From NCBI GenBank assembly GCA_013350335.1, contig CM023542.1:4580025-4644024 (forward strand): 64,000 nucleotides of DNA, read 5' to 3'. Below are positions 12,601 to 23,408 of this stretch, in pieces. A program made the translations under genes and the position numbers. The DNA is from Chimonanthus salicifolius. Taxonomy: Eukaryota > Streptophyta > Magnoliopsida > Laurales > Calycanthaceae. The notes beneath the pieces are model-generated. The model saw only the letters and a program-made list of their open reading frames with translations. It did no database searches and had not been told where the DNA came from. Each line of letters starts with the position of its first letter. The stretch's first letter is position 1.

Positions 12601-14577
12601 TTCAATATTAAGTAAATATTATATAATTAGTTCCCTATAGCTCAAATTTCAATGCTTCAACTCCCAAAAGTATAAGATCAATATATAATTCAGCTATACT
12701 GTAAAAAGTCAATAATGAATAAAAAAGCCTCCAAAAAATTGAAAGGTCTTAAATGCCCATCAATTCAAGTCTTAAAAACCATTAAAACAAAATGTTTCAT
12801 GCTTTAAGATTCCTAATAACTCCATAATTTTATTATTTATATGAATCATAAGATTTGTTAATATATGCGAATCATTCCTCTTATCAAATCGTAAAATATA
12901 AATTATGTATCATAAGATTTCAACAACAATGATTAGTATATTTGGCTAGAAAATACTTTAGTTTCTATTTGTAATTAAAGCAATTATATTAAATGGAAAA
13001 AAAAAAAAAAAAAAGAGAAGGAAAAAGGAAGAGATTTGATTTGTGAGAAAAATTCGTGTACTTCTTTGAGATGGGTTTTTGGAAGCCATAACATCACCGT
13101 ATGATATTTAATGGGCTTAGAAGCATCAGTGTTTTTTAGTCTATATGCTTCGGACATCTTAATTTCATGCCAATGAGTGTGAATTTGATGTTTTATCCAT
13201 TCTTATGCTTTCTTTACCATTATTTGGTTTCTTTTGAGAGAGATTTGCATTAAAGACCTTAGATCTTTGAAGTTGTAGTCTTTGGTAAAACCCTAGACTG
13301 CATCATCATCCATGACTAGCAGAGAATGGGGCCAATATTAAACATTTAAATTGTACCCTCAGTTACAAACTTTGGCCATACGAGCTACTATCAGACGGAA
13401 TTTGCAAATGGGCCATTTCGGTGAAATCGGCCAAAATTTCACTGAAATTAACCAAAATTTATTGGAATTTGCTGAAATTTCTGTTGAAATCTAACAATTG
13501 GCCTGATACAGTTTTCCAGAGGGTCAAAAACAATATTGCCAATATTTATGTTTCAACCTGGACGCAGGCAGAAATTGTAGCCAAGATCATACCTCGAAGC
13601 TCGTCGAAAGAAAACTGATGATCTACATAATTTAACAATATAACACCCTCTTAGTAGATCTAACTTTTGTAATGAATAATGCTGCCCATGGATGTCACAA
13701 TAGAGTTATCTCGGCATAGATATGATTCTGAATGATTTAATGCTGCCCATGGATGTTGGAAGAGATTATTGCAAAGTAAGGAAAAGACCAATGTGTGGAA
13801 AAGGAAGAGTTGGCAAACCTGCAGAGGCTCATTTTCATCAGTGGAACCAAGCATCTCATTCACCAAAATCTGGCGTTCCGTAGGACCACCAAAAGCTAAA
13901 CACTTCTCAACAACATTTGAAGCAAACTTCTGTTGGCTCATCTGGACAATCTGGCCAGCCAACTTCTTGATTATAGCAGAACGTTCATGTGGCTTTCCAT
14001 GCTCCAGCACATGCTGTTAACAATCCAATTGACAAGACCATAATCAGGAAAATAAGACATGGAAACAGTGTTAAAAAAATATATATATAATATACACTTT
14101 GAGACAACAAAGGACTGCAGGACCTGGAAAAAAAGGGATGTGGAAATACACAAAAGATCTCTCTCTCTCTCTCTCCGCACTACTAGGCAATGACAAATCC
14201 ATACCATCACAATAAAATATTTATTTTCCCATTTGCTAATGTCAATATTTAGTAGAAGAATCATCATCATCTAAGTCATTTATCCCATCTATCTAGGATT
14301 GACTTTTAAATATTTAGTAGGAGAATAGCATTGCTAAATTAAAGGGATTTGATTCCCAATATTTGAAAGTCTGATTTTCTTACTGTCCATTTAAGTTGTA
14401 AACTCAATATTACTTGAGTTAGATTCATTAATGAATATCATCAGAAATATCTCAAAAATTCTTATGCTAGGATGCAGGTGTCTCCTTGTATTGAAATTAA
14501 AAGCATTAGCTAGGAGAGAACAAGTTTTGCTCGAATTGAAATGAACAACCTCAACTCCTTACTTTTTCTAATTTCTA

Positions 14578-14609
<32 letters not shown>

Positions 14610-17600
14610 GTAACAAATGATCTCCTAAGAAAATTCTCATGAGACTTTCATAAAAACTTTGATTTATGGAGTCCACAGTAGACCTAATGGATCCAATTTC
14701 CCCCACACTTACATGAATTGCATCTGTACTCAATTTGACTTTTAAATATCTAACCCGATAAATGTCCACCGTTAGATAAATGTGAAATTTTAAGGGTCTT
14801 AAAAAACAAATGGCATTTCTTTCAAACCTACTCATCTATGAAACAATTTTCACCTAAGGGGCGTCTCTCACAAGGGGCAAATTTTTCTTTTGTCCAAATG
14901 GGGCCCACCTGAGCTGCTTCTTTAAACCTGGAGAAAGATATGCTAAGGAATTTTTGTTTGTTTAACTGACTATACTGATGGGGAGTGAATTATGCACCTG
15001 ACGAAGGCAAAGGTTACAACTTCAAAGGGGCTAAGGTGGACTATTTTATTTATGGTTCTTACTTTGAGAACCCTAGTGAGGTTTAGATCATTGCCACAAA
15101 TACCGTTCTCCGTTCTCGGGATATTAACGACTACTAGGAATATCGGGATTTTTCTAAATTCTCAGATTTTAACTGGGAAATTAACGAATAAATCTCACGG
15201 AAAATATAAATATTTGAAAATATATAAAATGAAACTATAATAAAATTAAAAATCTTAATACCATTTTTTAACAAGTAACAACCAATTGGAAAAAAACTAA
15301 TGCTAAAAAGGCGATATATCGGGAATTTAACAAGATATTATCGCGATATTGTCATTTATCATGTTTCTAACGTGATTTTGTCGGGAAATTACCGTTAAAA
15401 ATGGCAGCTGCAACAAATACGCATTATTAACGCGTAATGGTATATTGCCAATAAAAACATAGTAAATTTGAAATTATCGCCGGTATTTGTGACATTGGTT
15501 TAGATGATTACCATGCAAACAATTCAACCCTCGGTCAACACAAACGAAAAAAAAAAAAAACAATAGTGATCTCAGTACAGTGATCCTGGTTATATTATTA
15601 TGATAGTGAACTTGTTGGAAACTCAGAACACCACCAGAAGCGTAACATTAAAAGATTTCAAGTAGGAACACCAACCTGAACCACATAGTTTCCATACTGG
15701 TCCTGTGCCAACATGCAAACACACCGCAATATCTCATCCATCACAATGTGCTGGGTTTTTGGATCATCACAATGCTCCAGTACTCTCTGTCAGATGTAAT
15801 ATTAATTGTTCAAGTCCCTCAAAAAAATTATTCAAAGCACCCGCATGCACATACAAGCATACACGCACAGAAAGAGAGAGATTAGAACCTGTATGACACG
15901 ACAGCCATATGGATGGGTTGACAAAGTCACAACTTGATCATAGAATGTTGAGATGATAAATTGAATCGAATCTTGGGGAATGCATTCAATACACTTTTGG
16001 ATCACATGGTTCCCATTTTGATCACGTACACAACGCATGATATGACCATCAAGCTCAGCAACCATTTCAGTTTGTTGATCCAAATCAACAACTTCTATTG
16101 CCTGCAATAACCAATACAAAATTACAAAGGACTGAAATCAAACTCAGAAAATTTAGTGATAATATTTTAGTATGAAATATTAATTACTATAAACATAATT
16201 TTCTGGTTACAATAGATTCACAAGAAATAGCTGGCAGCTGCTGCTAATAAGAATACAGTATGCAAGCTTACTGAACCGGCTGCTAAAATTGTACAGGATG
16301 GATGCTAGTATTTGTATCCATTTTATTCATATCTGCATTAGTTGAGGTATGCTCCATTGCACCATGAAACAAAACTTTCCTAGTGGGAACTGCATCTTAA
16401 GTTTCCCAGAAGAAGTTCCAGTTTCAAAAGAAGTGAACAGGAGCTACTTTGAAATTCATATATGACCAGCACAAACAAATAGTTCAAAATCCACCAAAAA
16501 CAGAATCAGAAGTATCCAGACCAATAATGTATAAGAGAAGCATGGGAAATCTCAAATGTGGCAATTCTGGAGAATTTTGATAGAATAAGTAGAATGTAGC
16601 CTTGTTACGAGGTAACATTACCTTCTGGATTACTCTACAGCCATACATTTGAAGGCTAAGTGTTAGTACATGCCCAGTTAGCTGGTTGGCAAGCTCCCTT
16701 CTCTGTGCAGCACTACCATGCTCAAAGAACTTAAAACAAATGACAAATGGATAGCTTCATGTCAAACTCAGAAGAAAAAAATATCGGGTAGAACCATCCA
16801 CTTTAAAACAGTGACAAAATAAATATTTACCTTCTGAATGACATAATTTCCAAACACATCAGTCATCAAAGAAAGAGCCTGAGGAATTATTTCTCCAAAA
16901 ACCATGTTTTTCTCTTCAGTTGTAGCTGTCTCAAGCTTTTGCTGAATAAACCGACTTCCATACTGGTCAGCACTGCTCATTGAAATGTCAAGGCGGTTAA
17001 ATTCTGCAGATGCACGGGAAAAAGAAAACCACCAAAACAAACATCTAAATTTTTTGTGTACCTGAATTCAACAACATGGCCAGCAATCTCTGAAAGTTCA
17101 AAACATTTGGTCTTGTTACTTTTGAATTCCTCCAGTAGAGAGGAAGCAAAACTTTCATCCATGTTACCACCAACATCTGAATGCCAAGAACCCATAACAC
17201 CTCCAGACGGGTTTCTCATACTAGAAGGAAAACGAATGTTTCTTTCATTGTGCCTCATCGGACTTCCAGGTCCAATAGCAAATTCTGAAAGAACGGGACT
17301 TGCCAAGGGACTTCCAGGATATGACATGCCAAGACCGAAATTAGGATTGCCGTAGTAACCATGATTCATACCACCAGTTTTATTAAGAAAAGGTACAGCA
17401 TACTGCGATTTCTGGGGTGAAAGTAATGCCCCTAGGTAAGCTTTTTGAAGACCAAGTAAATCCATATAAGAATTGCCCATGTAGCTCCTATCCATGGAAG
17501 GATCATTGAAGCCAGCAGCAACTTGTGCTGTATATTCAGCCGTCCTTAAGTACTGCATATACAAGGGATCCATATGGGGCACTTGAAGAGCAGATGCAGC

Positions 17601-20600
17601 TGCATGATTGCCCATTCGATTTAAATTTTGCAATTCTGTTGCTCCAGTTAAATTTGATCCTGCAGGTAAACCTCCCCCCAGTACTACTCTTGCATCCATG
17701 CCAGGGACCAATGATGCAGATGCTGCTGCAGTATTTTCAAACAGAGGAGGCAAATTACCATTACCCAAATGGCCGGTCATCATGGAAGGTAAGGTTGAAT
17801 TTATGGAATACCCACCCAAACCATAGCTTGAAAATGCTGCATTTGCACCATCAATGTTCTGATAATGAATGGTGGAACCTCCTGAATTAGAGGGCTTGTG
17901 CAGTTCAGCTTGCCCGTCAACAATGAAAGAAGAATTGTTTTGGTTCACTGAAGCTCCGTTATTTTTGTTAGGATATAATGGTTTAGTTGAATGAGGAATG
18001 GATGGCAGATCCAAATGCCCAGCTTCAGATTTTTTCATGTACGAATGCTGCTTAATATGGTTTTGACCACCTTGAAGATTAAAAATGAAATTCTGATGAT
18101 CATCAATTTTCTGTTGGATCTGGGTTTGCAGGTGGTTGTCTTCATCTACAATACCATCTACAGACAAGCTCATGCCTGACATAGCAGCTGCCAGATCTAC
18201 AGATTCAGTGATATTTGAAGAGCCATTAAATGAGCTTGAACCATTGATACTCTTTTTATCTGTGGAACCATACCTAGCTCCTACAGGTGGGAGGCGAGGA
18301 CTAGGAACCCTTGCCATAAGTTGAGGATCTGGAGTGGTACTTCTCGACATAGATGCACCTAAAGAGGATGGAAAACCATGAGAAGTTGATGCCCCAATAG
18401 TTTGCATCCCAGGCATGCTTTGGGCATTTCCACCAGACACCACCTCATTGTGTAAATGACCAAGCTGGGCATCAAGAGAACCTAGTGGTTCAACACCTGT
18501 CATCAAATGCATTCCGGCTTGCTGGACGAGATGGATGCCCTGAGAGGGGTGTTGAACGCCCAAAATCATCCTGCAATTTAAAATAACTTCAATTCATTTT
18601 AAATAAAAAAATAGAACCTACTTTCAGAATAGTGAATTACACTCTGGTACAAGAAGATATCAACAAAACATGATACAACAATTAGGTGAATAAACCTTCA
18701 AAATGGAGAGAATAAAACAGATTCAAAATTTTCACATCTTGAATCTGCTAAAAGACAATTGCAGGACATATTTTAACTCATTTCAGTGGTAAGGAAATTT
18801 TCATTATAATACATTAATCTTCTTACTTGTGTTTTGAATTATAAAATAAGGATCAAATACAAGGCTTTTGAATATAAGGTACCAGCAGTTAAGAATACAG
18901 ACGAGGAAGGGGGAGGTGTACTCAAGTTTTAGAATTACCCTTTTCTTTCAAAAGACTTTTAAAAAGAACCACCATTCATCAAATTGACAATTTCTGCATT
19001 TTCATACTTTCCAAAGCATTAACATTGAGAGAAAATTAAACCGAATAAGTAATCTCATTCCATTACAGAAACATCCACGGTCCTTGGGAATTCACAAGCA
19101 GCCATTACAATTGACTCAGATGCCCCAATAAGGAATTACAATCAAAGTTAGAAACAACAAACCTGACCCACCAACCCAACATGATCCAAACCCCCAGTAT
19201 AGCACAGATAGTATTGGAAACCCAATTAATAATCAGGTCAGCCTTCAGTTAAACATGATCAAGAATGGATTAATATTGAGTTTGAGTTTTCCAGAAATAA
19301 ACAGGTCATGATGTGTTGTCATCTTATTCTTTTTGAGAGAGAAAGAGAGAGAGCAGGTCTAGCAGCCGGTCAGGCTTAAAAGTCCAGGTGCTTTAACAAG
19401 CAATGTCAGAGGGTGGGTCTGACCTATGATAAAAAAAAATTATTGATGGATACATTTTCATGGGAATTACCAAATTCTCTAAAATGAGACCCATGGCATC
19501 ATCCTAATTCATTATTTTTTAAGATTAAAAAAAAACTTGGGGTAAATCAATGCACCAAATGGGTATCCATTTCAGTTGGATTTAAATCTAAAGAAAATAA
19601 CATTGTTAAATGTTTGGATTCATCATTCAATGGGCCCCACATGGGGACATACAGCCAGGCAGACTGTCCCAGGCCTTTTGTAATTTTTCCCTTCATACAA
19701 CATCCATTCGTCATCAATTCCTAACTTCTCATAAAATTGGAGCATCAATTCCTCAAAATTTCCTTTCATAAGATTTCTGTAAACAATACCAATTTGTTGC
19801 CAACTTCGACCCAGCAATCAGGAACAAAGTGTTTCAAACTCAAGCTACCAAGAATCCCAATAAAAAATAGCATTAGAAAAGAAATAAAACTAGAAACAAT
19901 TCTGAAGTGCCCCAATCAATATTTCTCACTTTTTTAGACCCATAATCTTCTTTCATTCACAATAACACTATTCACCTTTGCCTTTTGGATCCTTACATTC
20001 TTAAGTTGACCTAGAAAAATGATGACAAAAATGAAAGACTATCAGCATTCTAGCTTCTCTTCGTTTATTTTCATGTATCTTCTTTTGTGCACATCAGATG
20101 AAACCATGAAACTTTTAGTCCAAGAAGGCTGAATGCTACATCCCATCAGAATTAAAGACATGCTCATGACTTCTTTCTGACCGAAATCTTCTATTACATA
20201 TCAAGTTTATTTACATAAATATATAATGATGAGAGGCAGATTCATGAAACCAAAGACCATCTTTTGCATCATATAGCTAGAAGCCATAGTTCGTTACTTA
20301 AGTAATCAATGCAACTTAGCCTATTCCTGCTTATGTGTATCAGGAAACATCAAATTCCAACTTCGTATTGCCCATATAGTCAAGTGTATGGCACATTAAG
20401 TGCCCATATCTGAGAAGCTTACCCAAAAAATGCATGGGACATACAATAAGAATCAGGCAGTATTTCAAATGAGATGATTTTCTTTAAGAATGATGATTCT
20501 TTTTCAAACATGAGAGACATAACCCAATGAGTGACACTGCAAAGACACAATACATCATCATCATCAAAGCCACTAATGTCATCTATCTAGAATATGTTTT

Positions 20601-22339
20601 CTAACTCCATCTCTTCCATACTATCCCCCTGAAAGTCATACCCTCCGTTACACAACAATCTAACATATATTATCCCTTGCATCCATGTTTTTAAATGTCT
20701 CCCTCTTCTCCTCGTTGCCTATAATTGCAACCTTTCAACTGTACAATCAAGGACAATTTATGAGCTCCTACATACACGTCCAACCCACCTTACAAATTCC
20801 CTCATTTTCTAAAATATTGAAAGCACTTCCTCACACTTGCATCAATGTCGAACACTGACTTGTGTCAAACACTTGCACCCAATCTTCATAGAGTCTAGTA
20901 CTTCTTAACATTGTACTCCAAGATGACTAAAATATTGCCACACTTTTCTACTCTTGAATCTTAATTTAAACATTGATTGTGTTTGTGACTTGATTGGTTA
21001 GAGTAAAGCTAATAAATTATTTTCTATCAGTGTTATTTTGCACCTTATTAAAAAAAAAAAAAATTTATGTGACTATGATCCAATTTTTTTGGTTTGCTGA
21101 CTCCTATACCTTGAACCCAGATAGGACTCCAACACTCAACCATGTCCATGAACCTTAGTCTCCTCGTTGTGTTCATTTCTAATTCTAAAAATGAATCTAC
21201 TCACCTCAAGATTCCATCTCTACTTGTTTCTTCTTAATTGCTTCCAATAATTAAGGTCCACATTGGAGCAAAAGAGGGCTATAACACTTCAATGATAATG
21301 AGAAAGACTCCAATAACTACCAATGAATAAGGTAAGCATTGCATCATTCATCCTCTAATCAAAACATATAACAACCGATCACTATCCACAAATTATACCG
21401 GCCAAAAACACAATAAGATTTCCTAATACAGTAAAATGAAAGAAACCAAAATAAGGATGACTAGAAATGGAAGCTCAACACTAGCTTTATAAGAAAGGGG
21501 AAAAAAGAATAAAAAACAAGTATACAATACCAGCATATCCTCCCTTCAAGTAAAAATAAAAATAATCATGATATCTTATGAGAGTGAGGGTGAGCGTGTG
21601 TTGGTGGATGTGTGTGTGGGTGTGTGGGGGGGTGGGTGGGTGGGTGTGTGTGTGAGAGAGAGAGAGATGAAATCACCTGAATGATATCAGCAAGGCTCTT
21701 CTGTCTACCCCCAAGTCCCAACCCTGATAACCCAATTAACCCATCACCCCCTCTATCCAACCACTCTGAAGACGGCTGTAGTTTTCTTGACTCACCTTCA
21801 CTTTCCTCTTTCTGTGAATTGAAACCCGGCTGCATTGAAAAAAGAGATTTGCTTCCCCCACCATCATCCCCCCTATTCACCTTCCTCCTATCTCCAATCC
21901 CTCCCAAACCGGAACTCCCAGACTGCAACCTCTGTGCAAATCTCCAATCTTCCTTCGACAACACCGGTGGAGGAAGACGGGGGTTCAGTTTCACATTTGA
22001 ATAATAGTAAGATAAGTATGCTGGATCAGAGCGCAGCTCTTCATCTGACATGAATCCATTGTTGTTCTTACTCACAGAGAAATCTGGCAATGCATCAGCA
22101 GTGCCGTGGCCAAACAGATCTCCAACGGCACTTAAGGAGCCTTCAACCGTAGGTGGGGCGGAACCGCTCCTGTAGATATTCAGCTCCCGTTCCAAATCAC
22201 TTGCTTCCTGCCGACGCTGCTCACGGAGCAACAACCCCAGCTCCTTCTCCATTTCCTCGCTATAAGAGCTGTCATTTCTTCCGAGCATTTGTCTCATTCC
22301 CGTATCCGATAACATCTTCAAAGGGCTCTCAGTAACCAT
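6638..22339 (-). CDS. PUM: PUMILIO/PUF RNA-binding protein, nine coding exons, apparent frameshift in exon 2
   Basis: Cytoplasmic post-transcriptional regulator: PUF proteins bind 3'UTR elements and lower mRNA stability or translation. Exons by splice site and conservation: 22339-21677, 18570-17062, 16972-16831, 16729-16622, 16101-15889, 15786-15676, 14013-13819, 7817-7643, 6675-6638. All introns are GT-AG. The coding sum is 3154 nt, one base too many; without the surplus base the protein would be 1050 residues, usual for plant PUMs. The start is the ATG at 22339 ([10 protein letters not shown]), the family N-terminus. An NABP-type low-complexity region fills exons 1-2 (motif [10 protein letters not shown]), then eight PUF repeats from about residue 705 to 1035, and a short tail ending SSYPS. 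Recognition triplets for repeats 1-8 are S-R-Q, N-Y-Q, C-R-Q, N-H-Q, C-R-Q, N-Y-Q, S-N-E and N-Y-Q, which by the known PUF code specify UGUAUAUA. The oddity is an in-frame TGA at 18492-18490 caused by the surplus base. Family identity is very secure; whether this copy is functional is not. Confidence 0.95.
7643..7817 (-). CDS. PUM: PUM coding exon 8 (PUF repeat 8)
   Basis: The acceptor is TGTCAG|GCAATG and the donor CTGGAG|GTAAAC, giving 58 codons plus one base. It encodes [17 protein letters not shown] (N-Y-Q, recognises the first U) and [18 protein letters not shown]. It is separated from exon 7 by a 6.0-kb intron (7818-13818) loaded with mobile elements. Confidence 0.95.
8675..10164 (-). 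mobile_element. 5'-truncated L1-type LINE nested in the TRIM 5' LTR
   Basis: Minus-strand fragments in broken frames encode, in order, the end of a reverse transcriptase (10094-9845), a reverse-transcriptase zinc-binding region ([19 protein letters not shown] ... [18 protein letters not shown], 9841-9494) and an RNase H domain ([24 protein letters not shown]; catalytic D, E, D visible; 9170-8930). The 7-bp duplication GACAATA flanks it (8668-8674 and 10165-10171). The 3' end is a short A-rich tail at 8675. The separate frames show it is dead. Confidence 0.9.
8901..9841 (-). pseudogene. LINE ORF2 remnant: zf-RVT plus RNase H domain, frameshifted
   Basis: This is the coding part of the nested LINE. 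The zinc-binding region reads with CPLC and HLLLHC spacing typical of plant non-LTR elements. The linking segment at 9451-9098 ([14 protein letters not shown]) and the RNase H segment sit in different frames, so at least two indels have occurred. The polymerase core with its YADD motif is missing because of 5' truncation. Confidence 0.85.
11339..11388 (+). repeat. GAGGGG tract, G-quadruplex capable, PUM intron 7
   Basis: GA repeats run into GGGAGGGGAGGGGAGGGG-type sequence with at least six G-runs. It is G-rich on the template strand of PUM. Confidence 0.8.
12236..12320 (-). mobile_element. LINE 3'-end tail in PUM intron 7
   Basis: A poly-T start followed by ATTAATAGAAAAGGAGGCAC and CAGATGTGCAAATAC is shared with the tail at 60245. 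This is the extreme 3' end of a minus-oriented LINE, severely 5'-truncated. Confidence 0.5.
13819..14013 (-). CDS. PUM: PUM coding exon 7 (PUF repeat 7)
   Basis: The acceptor is TTAACAG|CATGTG and the donor CTGCAG|GTTTGC, giving 65 codons. It contains [17 protein letters not shown] and [10 protein letters not shown]; the S-N-E triplet is the only G-specifying repeat and defines the second base of UGUA. The exon ends [10 protein letters not shown]. Confidence 0.95.
14582..14610. repeat. (TA)n microsatellite
   Basis: About 14 TA units in PUM intron 6. Confidence 0.9.
15089..15497. mobile_element. hAT-type MITE in PUM intron 6
   Basis: Ends CATTGCCACAAATACCG and, in reverse complement, CAATGTCACAAATACCG. 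The perfect 8-bp duplication GTTTAGAT lies at 15081-15088 and 15498-15505. The interior is AT-rich with short TATCG motifs and no ORF. Confidence 0.85.
15676..15786 (-). CDS. PUM: PUM coding exon 6 (PUF repeat 6)
   Basis: The acceptor is CTGACAG|AGAGTA and the donor GTTCAG|GTTGGT, giving 37 codons from [20 protein letters not shown] to YGNYVVQ. The triplet N-Y-Q recognises U. It ends in phase 0 at the recognition-helix Gln. Confidence 0.94.
15889..16101 (-). CDS. PUM: PUM coding exon 5 (PUF repeats 4-5)
   Basis: The acceptor is TTGCAG|GCAATA and the donor CATACAG|GTTCTA, giving 71 codons. It encodes [20 protein letters not shown], repeat 4 NGNHVIQK (U) and repeat 5 YGCRVIQ (A). It ends in phase 0 at the Gln of the repeat 5 recognition helix. 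Confidence 0.95.
16622..16729 (-). CDS. PUM: PUM coding exon 4 (PUF repeat 3)
   Basis: The acceptor is TTTTAAG|TTCTTT and the donor CAGAAG|GTAATG, giving 36 codons from [13 protein letters not shown] to YGCRVIQK. The recognition triplet is C-R-Q, read as A by the PUF code. The exon is too short to appear as an isolated long ORF but joins both neighbours in frame. Confidence 0.94.
16831..16972 (-). CDS. PUM: PUM coding exon 3 (PUF repeats 1-2)
   Basis: The acceptor GAGCAG|TGCTGAC completes the split Ser codon, and the donor is CAGAAG|GTAAAT. It encodes [15 protein letters not shown] (repeat 1, recognises A by the PUF code) through FGNYVIQK (repeat 2, recognises U). It is 142 nt and ends in phase 0 directly after the recognition helix. 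Confidence 0.95.
17062..18570 (-). CDS. PUM: PUM coding exon 2 (carries the apparent +1 frameshift)
   Basis: The acceptor is TTGCAG|GATGAT. The first 24 codons ([11 protein letters not shown] ... [10 protein letters not shown]) continue the exon 1 frame and match the family. From [12 protein letters not shown] onward the family match is in the next frame and stays open to the donor TTCAG|GTACAC at 17062/17061. Between the GAC codon (18501-18499) and GTT (18494-18492) there are four bases where one codon is expected. The exon is 1509 nt; a 1508-nt exon would give the phase-2 end that exon 3 requires. It encodes the Gly/Ser/Asn-rich NABP region and the [16 protein letters not shown] lead-in to the PUF domain. 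Confidence 0.9.
18571..21676 (-). other. PUM intron 1 (3.1 kb)
   Basis: AT-rich. Apart from the GT/GGGT tract at its 5' end I see no recognisable element; an ATCATCATC motif at 20550 resembles one at 14262 in intron 6. Confidence 0.6.
21590..21667 (+). repeat. GT/GGGT tract abutting the exon 1 donor of PUM
   Basis: TG-rich sequence with a canonical G-quadruplex motif at 21626-21644 (seven Gs, then TGGG three times), then a GA run. It starts 9 bp inside intron 1; in the transcript it is CA/CU-rich. Confidence 0.85.
21677..22339 (-). CDS. PUM: PUM coding exon 1 (221 codons)
   Basis: This exon runs from the ATG at 22339 to the donor CAG|GTGATT at 21677/21676 and ends in phase 0 with KSLADIIQ. 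An upstream in-frame extension to 22555 is open but looks like leader translation (Phe/Leu-rich, no family match), so [10 protein letters not shown] is taken as the start. A conserved [13 protein letters not shown] helix and the [12 protein letters not shown] motif are visible, both typical of plant PUM N-termini. Confidence 0.93.
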
Positions 22340-23365
22340 TCCAAAACCTTTAAAAAAAAAAGAAAGGAAAGAAAGCAGCTTTAGCTGCTGGAATGCTATT
22401 TCCACTTCCCTGTCGCAGATAAACTCTTCCAAATTCCCCAAATTATTTCTTAATAGAAAACTTAAAAATAAAAAATACGAAAAAGAAGGAAAACGGATAA
22501 AGTCGGGAACCTGGAAAAGAGCAATCTTTAGCTGAAAGAAAGCGATTTTCGTCAATTCTGAGAAGATAGACTTCCTAAACTCAAAATAAAGGGAAAATCA
22601 GATCTTTTAACGTTACAGATGCGACATCGATCGTTTCCCGGTGAAAAACAAAAGCCCGGAAAGCAAAAACTCCAGAAGGCCCAAGAAAAAGGAGGAAAAT
22701 GGCAGCTCGAGCTGCTAGAAAGCACTTTCCTTGGATTCAACTATAAAAATACGCTTCCTAAGCTGGAAAATTTCCGATCTTTCGATTGAAAACCTAAGAA
22801 AAGAAACCCTAGAGAAACCCAAAAATCGAAAAATGCATTTTGATAAAAAAAAAAAAAAAAAAAAACAGCAGCTAGAGCTGCAGGACACTGTTTCCTTTTT
22901 CCTTAATTTTGGACTCAGCTATGGAAAAAAATTCCTGAGCTAGAAAAAACGGAATATTTGGGGGACAAAACTGAGGATCAGATCATTTCCCATCGAAAAC
23001 TTGGAATCCGAAACCATTAAATCAAACCACGATCTGTCGACGAATGAGGAAAAAGCGAATGCCAAGTGAGATATTTTTCGCAGCTGAGTTCGAATCCACT
23101 GAGAGAGATGGAAATCAGAGAGAGAAGACTCGATCTTTTAGGAAAATTCGACGATCGCCGATCGCTTCTTGCATTTTTTTCTGTTTTATGCAGAAACCGT
23201 TGCTTTGCTTTGGTTTGGGTGTGGAAAGAACGAGCGAGAAATGCTTTTGAAAGAGAGAGAGAGTGTGAGAAGAGAGCAGGTGTAATAAGTGAAAGAGAGT
23301 AGAAGATCTTGGCCGTCAGATGGAGAGTCTACGGTTTGGATCGAAACCACCCTTAGGGTTTTATT
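22340..23365 (-). promoter_or_regulatory. PUM 5' leader region with diverged repeats
   Basis: This lies between the PUM ATG and the inferred transcription start. It is purine-rich on the plus strand, so the transcript is pyrimidine-rich, including a CT tract at 23243-23275. A unit with a GCTG-AGAAAGC-like core recurs near 22383, 22531, 22711 and 22877, with partly matching following text (TTCCTAA... / GATCTTT...). It may include a leader intron, which I could not define. Confidence 0.5.
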
Positions 23366-23408
23366 TGTGTGTTTAATGCCGTCTTGACAAAAAATATATA
23401 TATATATC
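23353..23408 (-). promoter_or_regulatory. PUM core promoter: TATA-like tract and telo-box
   Basis: An alternating TA tract (minus-strand TATATATATATAT, 23408-23394) lies about 35 bp upstream of an AAACCCTAA telo-box at 23361-23353. Telo-boxes near the start site are known in plant genes tied to translation and growth. Placement relative to a real start site is inferred. Confidence 0.45.

Noticed and set aside
21566..22555. N-terminal extension of PUM by 72 residues to 22555
   Set aside because: The extension is low-complexity leader (FFQLKIALFQ, FLFLSFLLRN) with no PUM similarity; [10 protein letters not shown] at 22339 is the family start.
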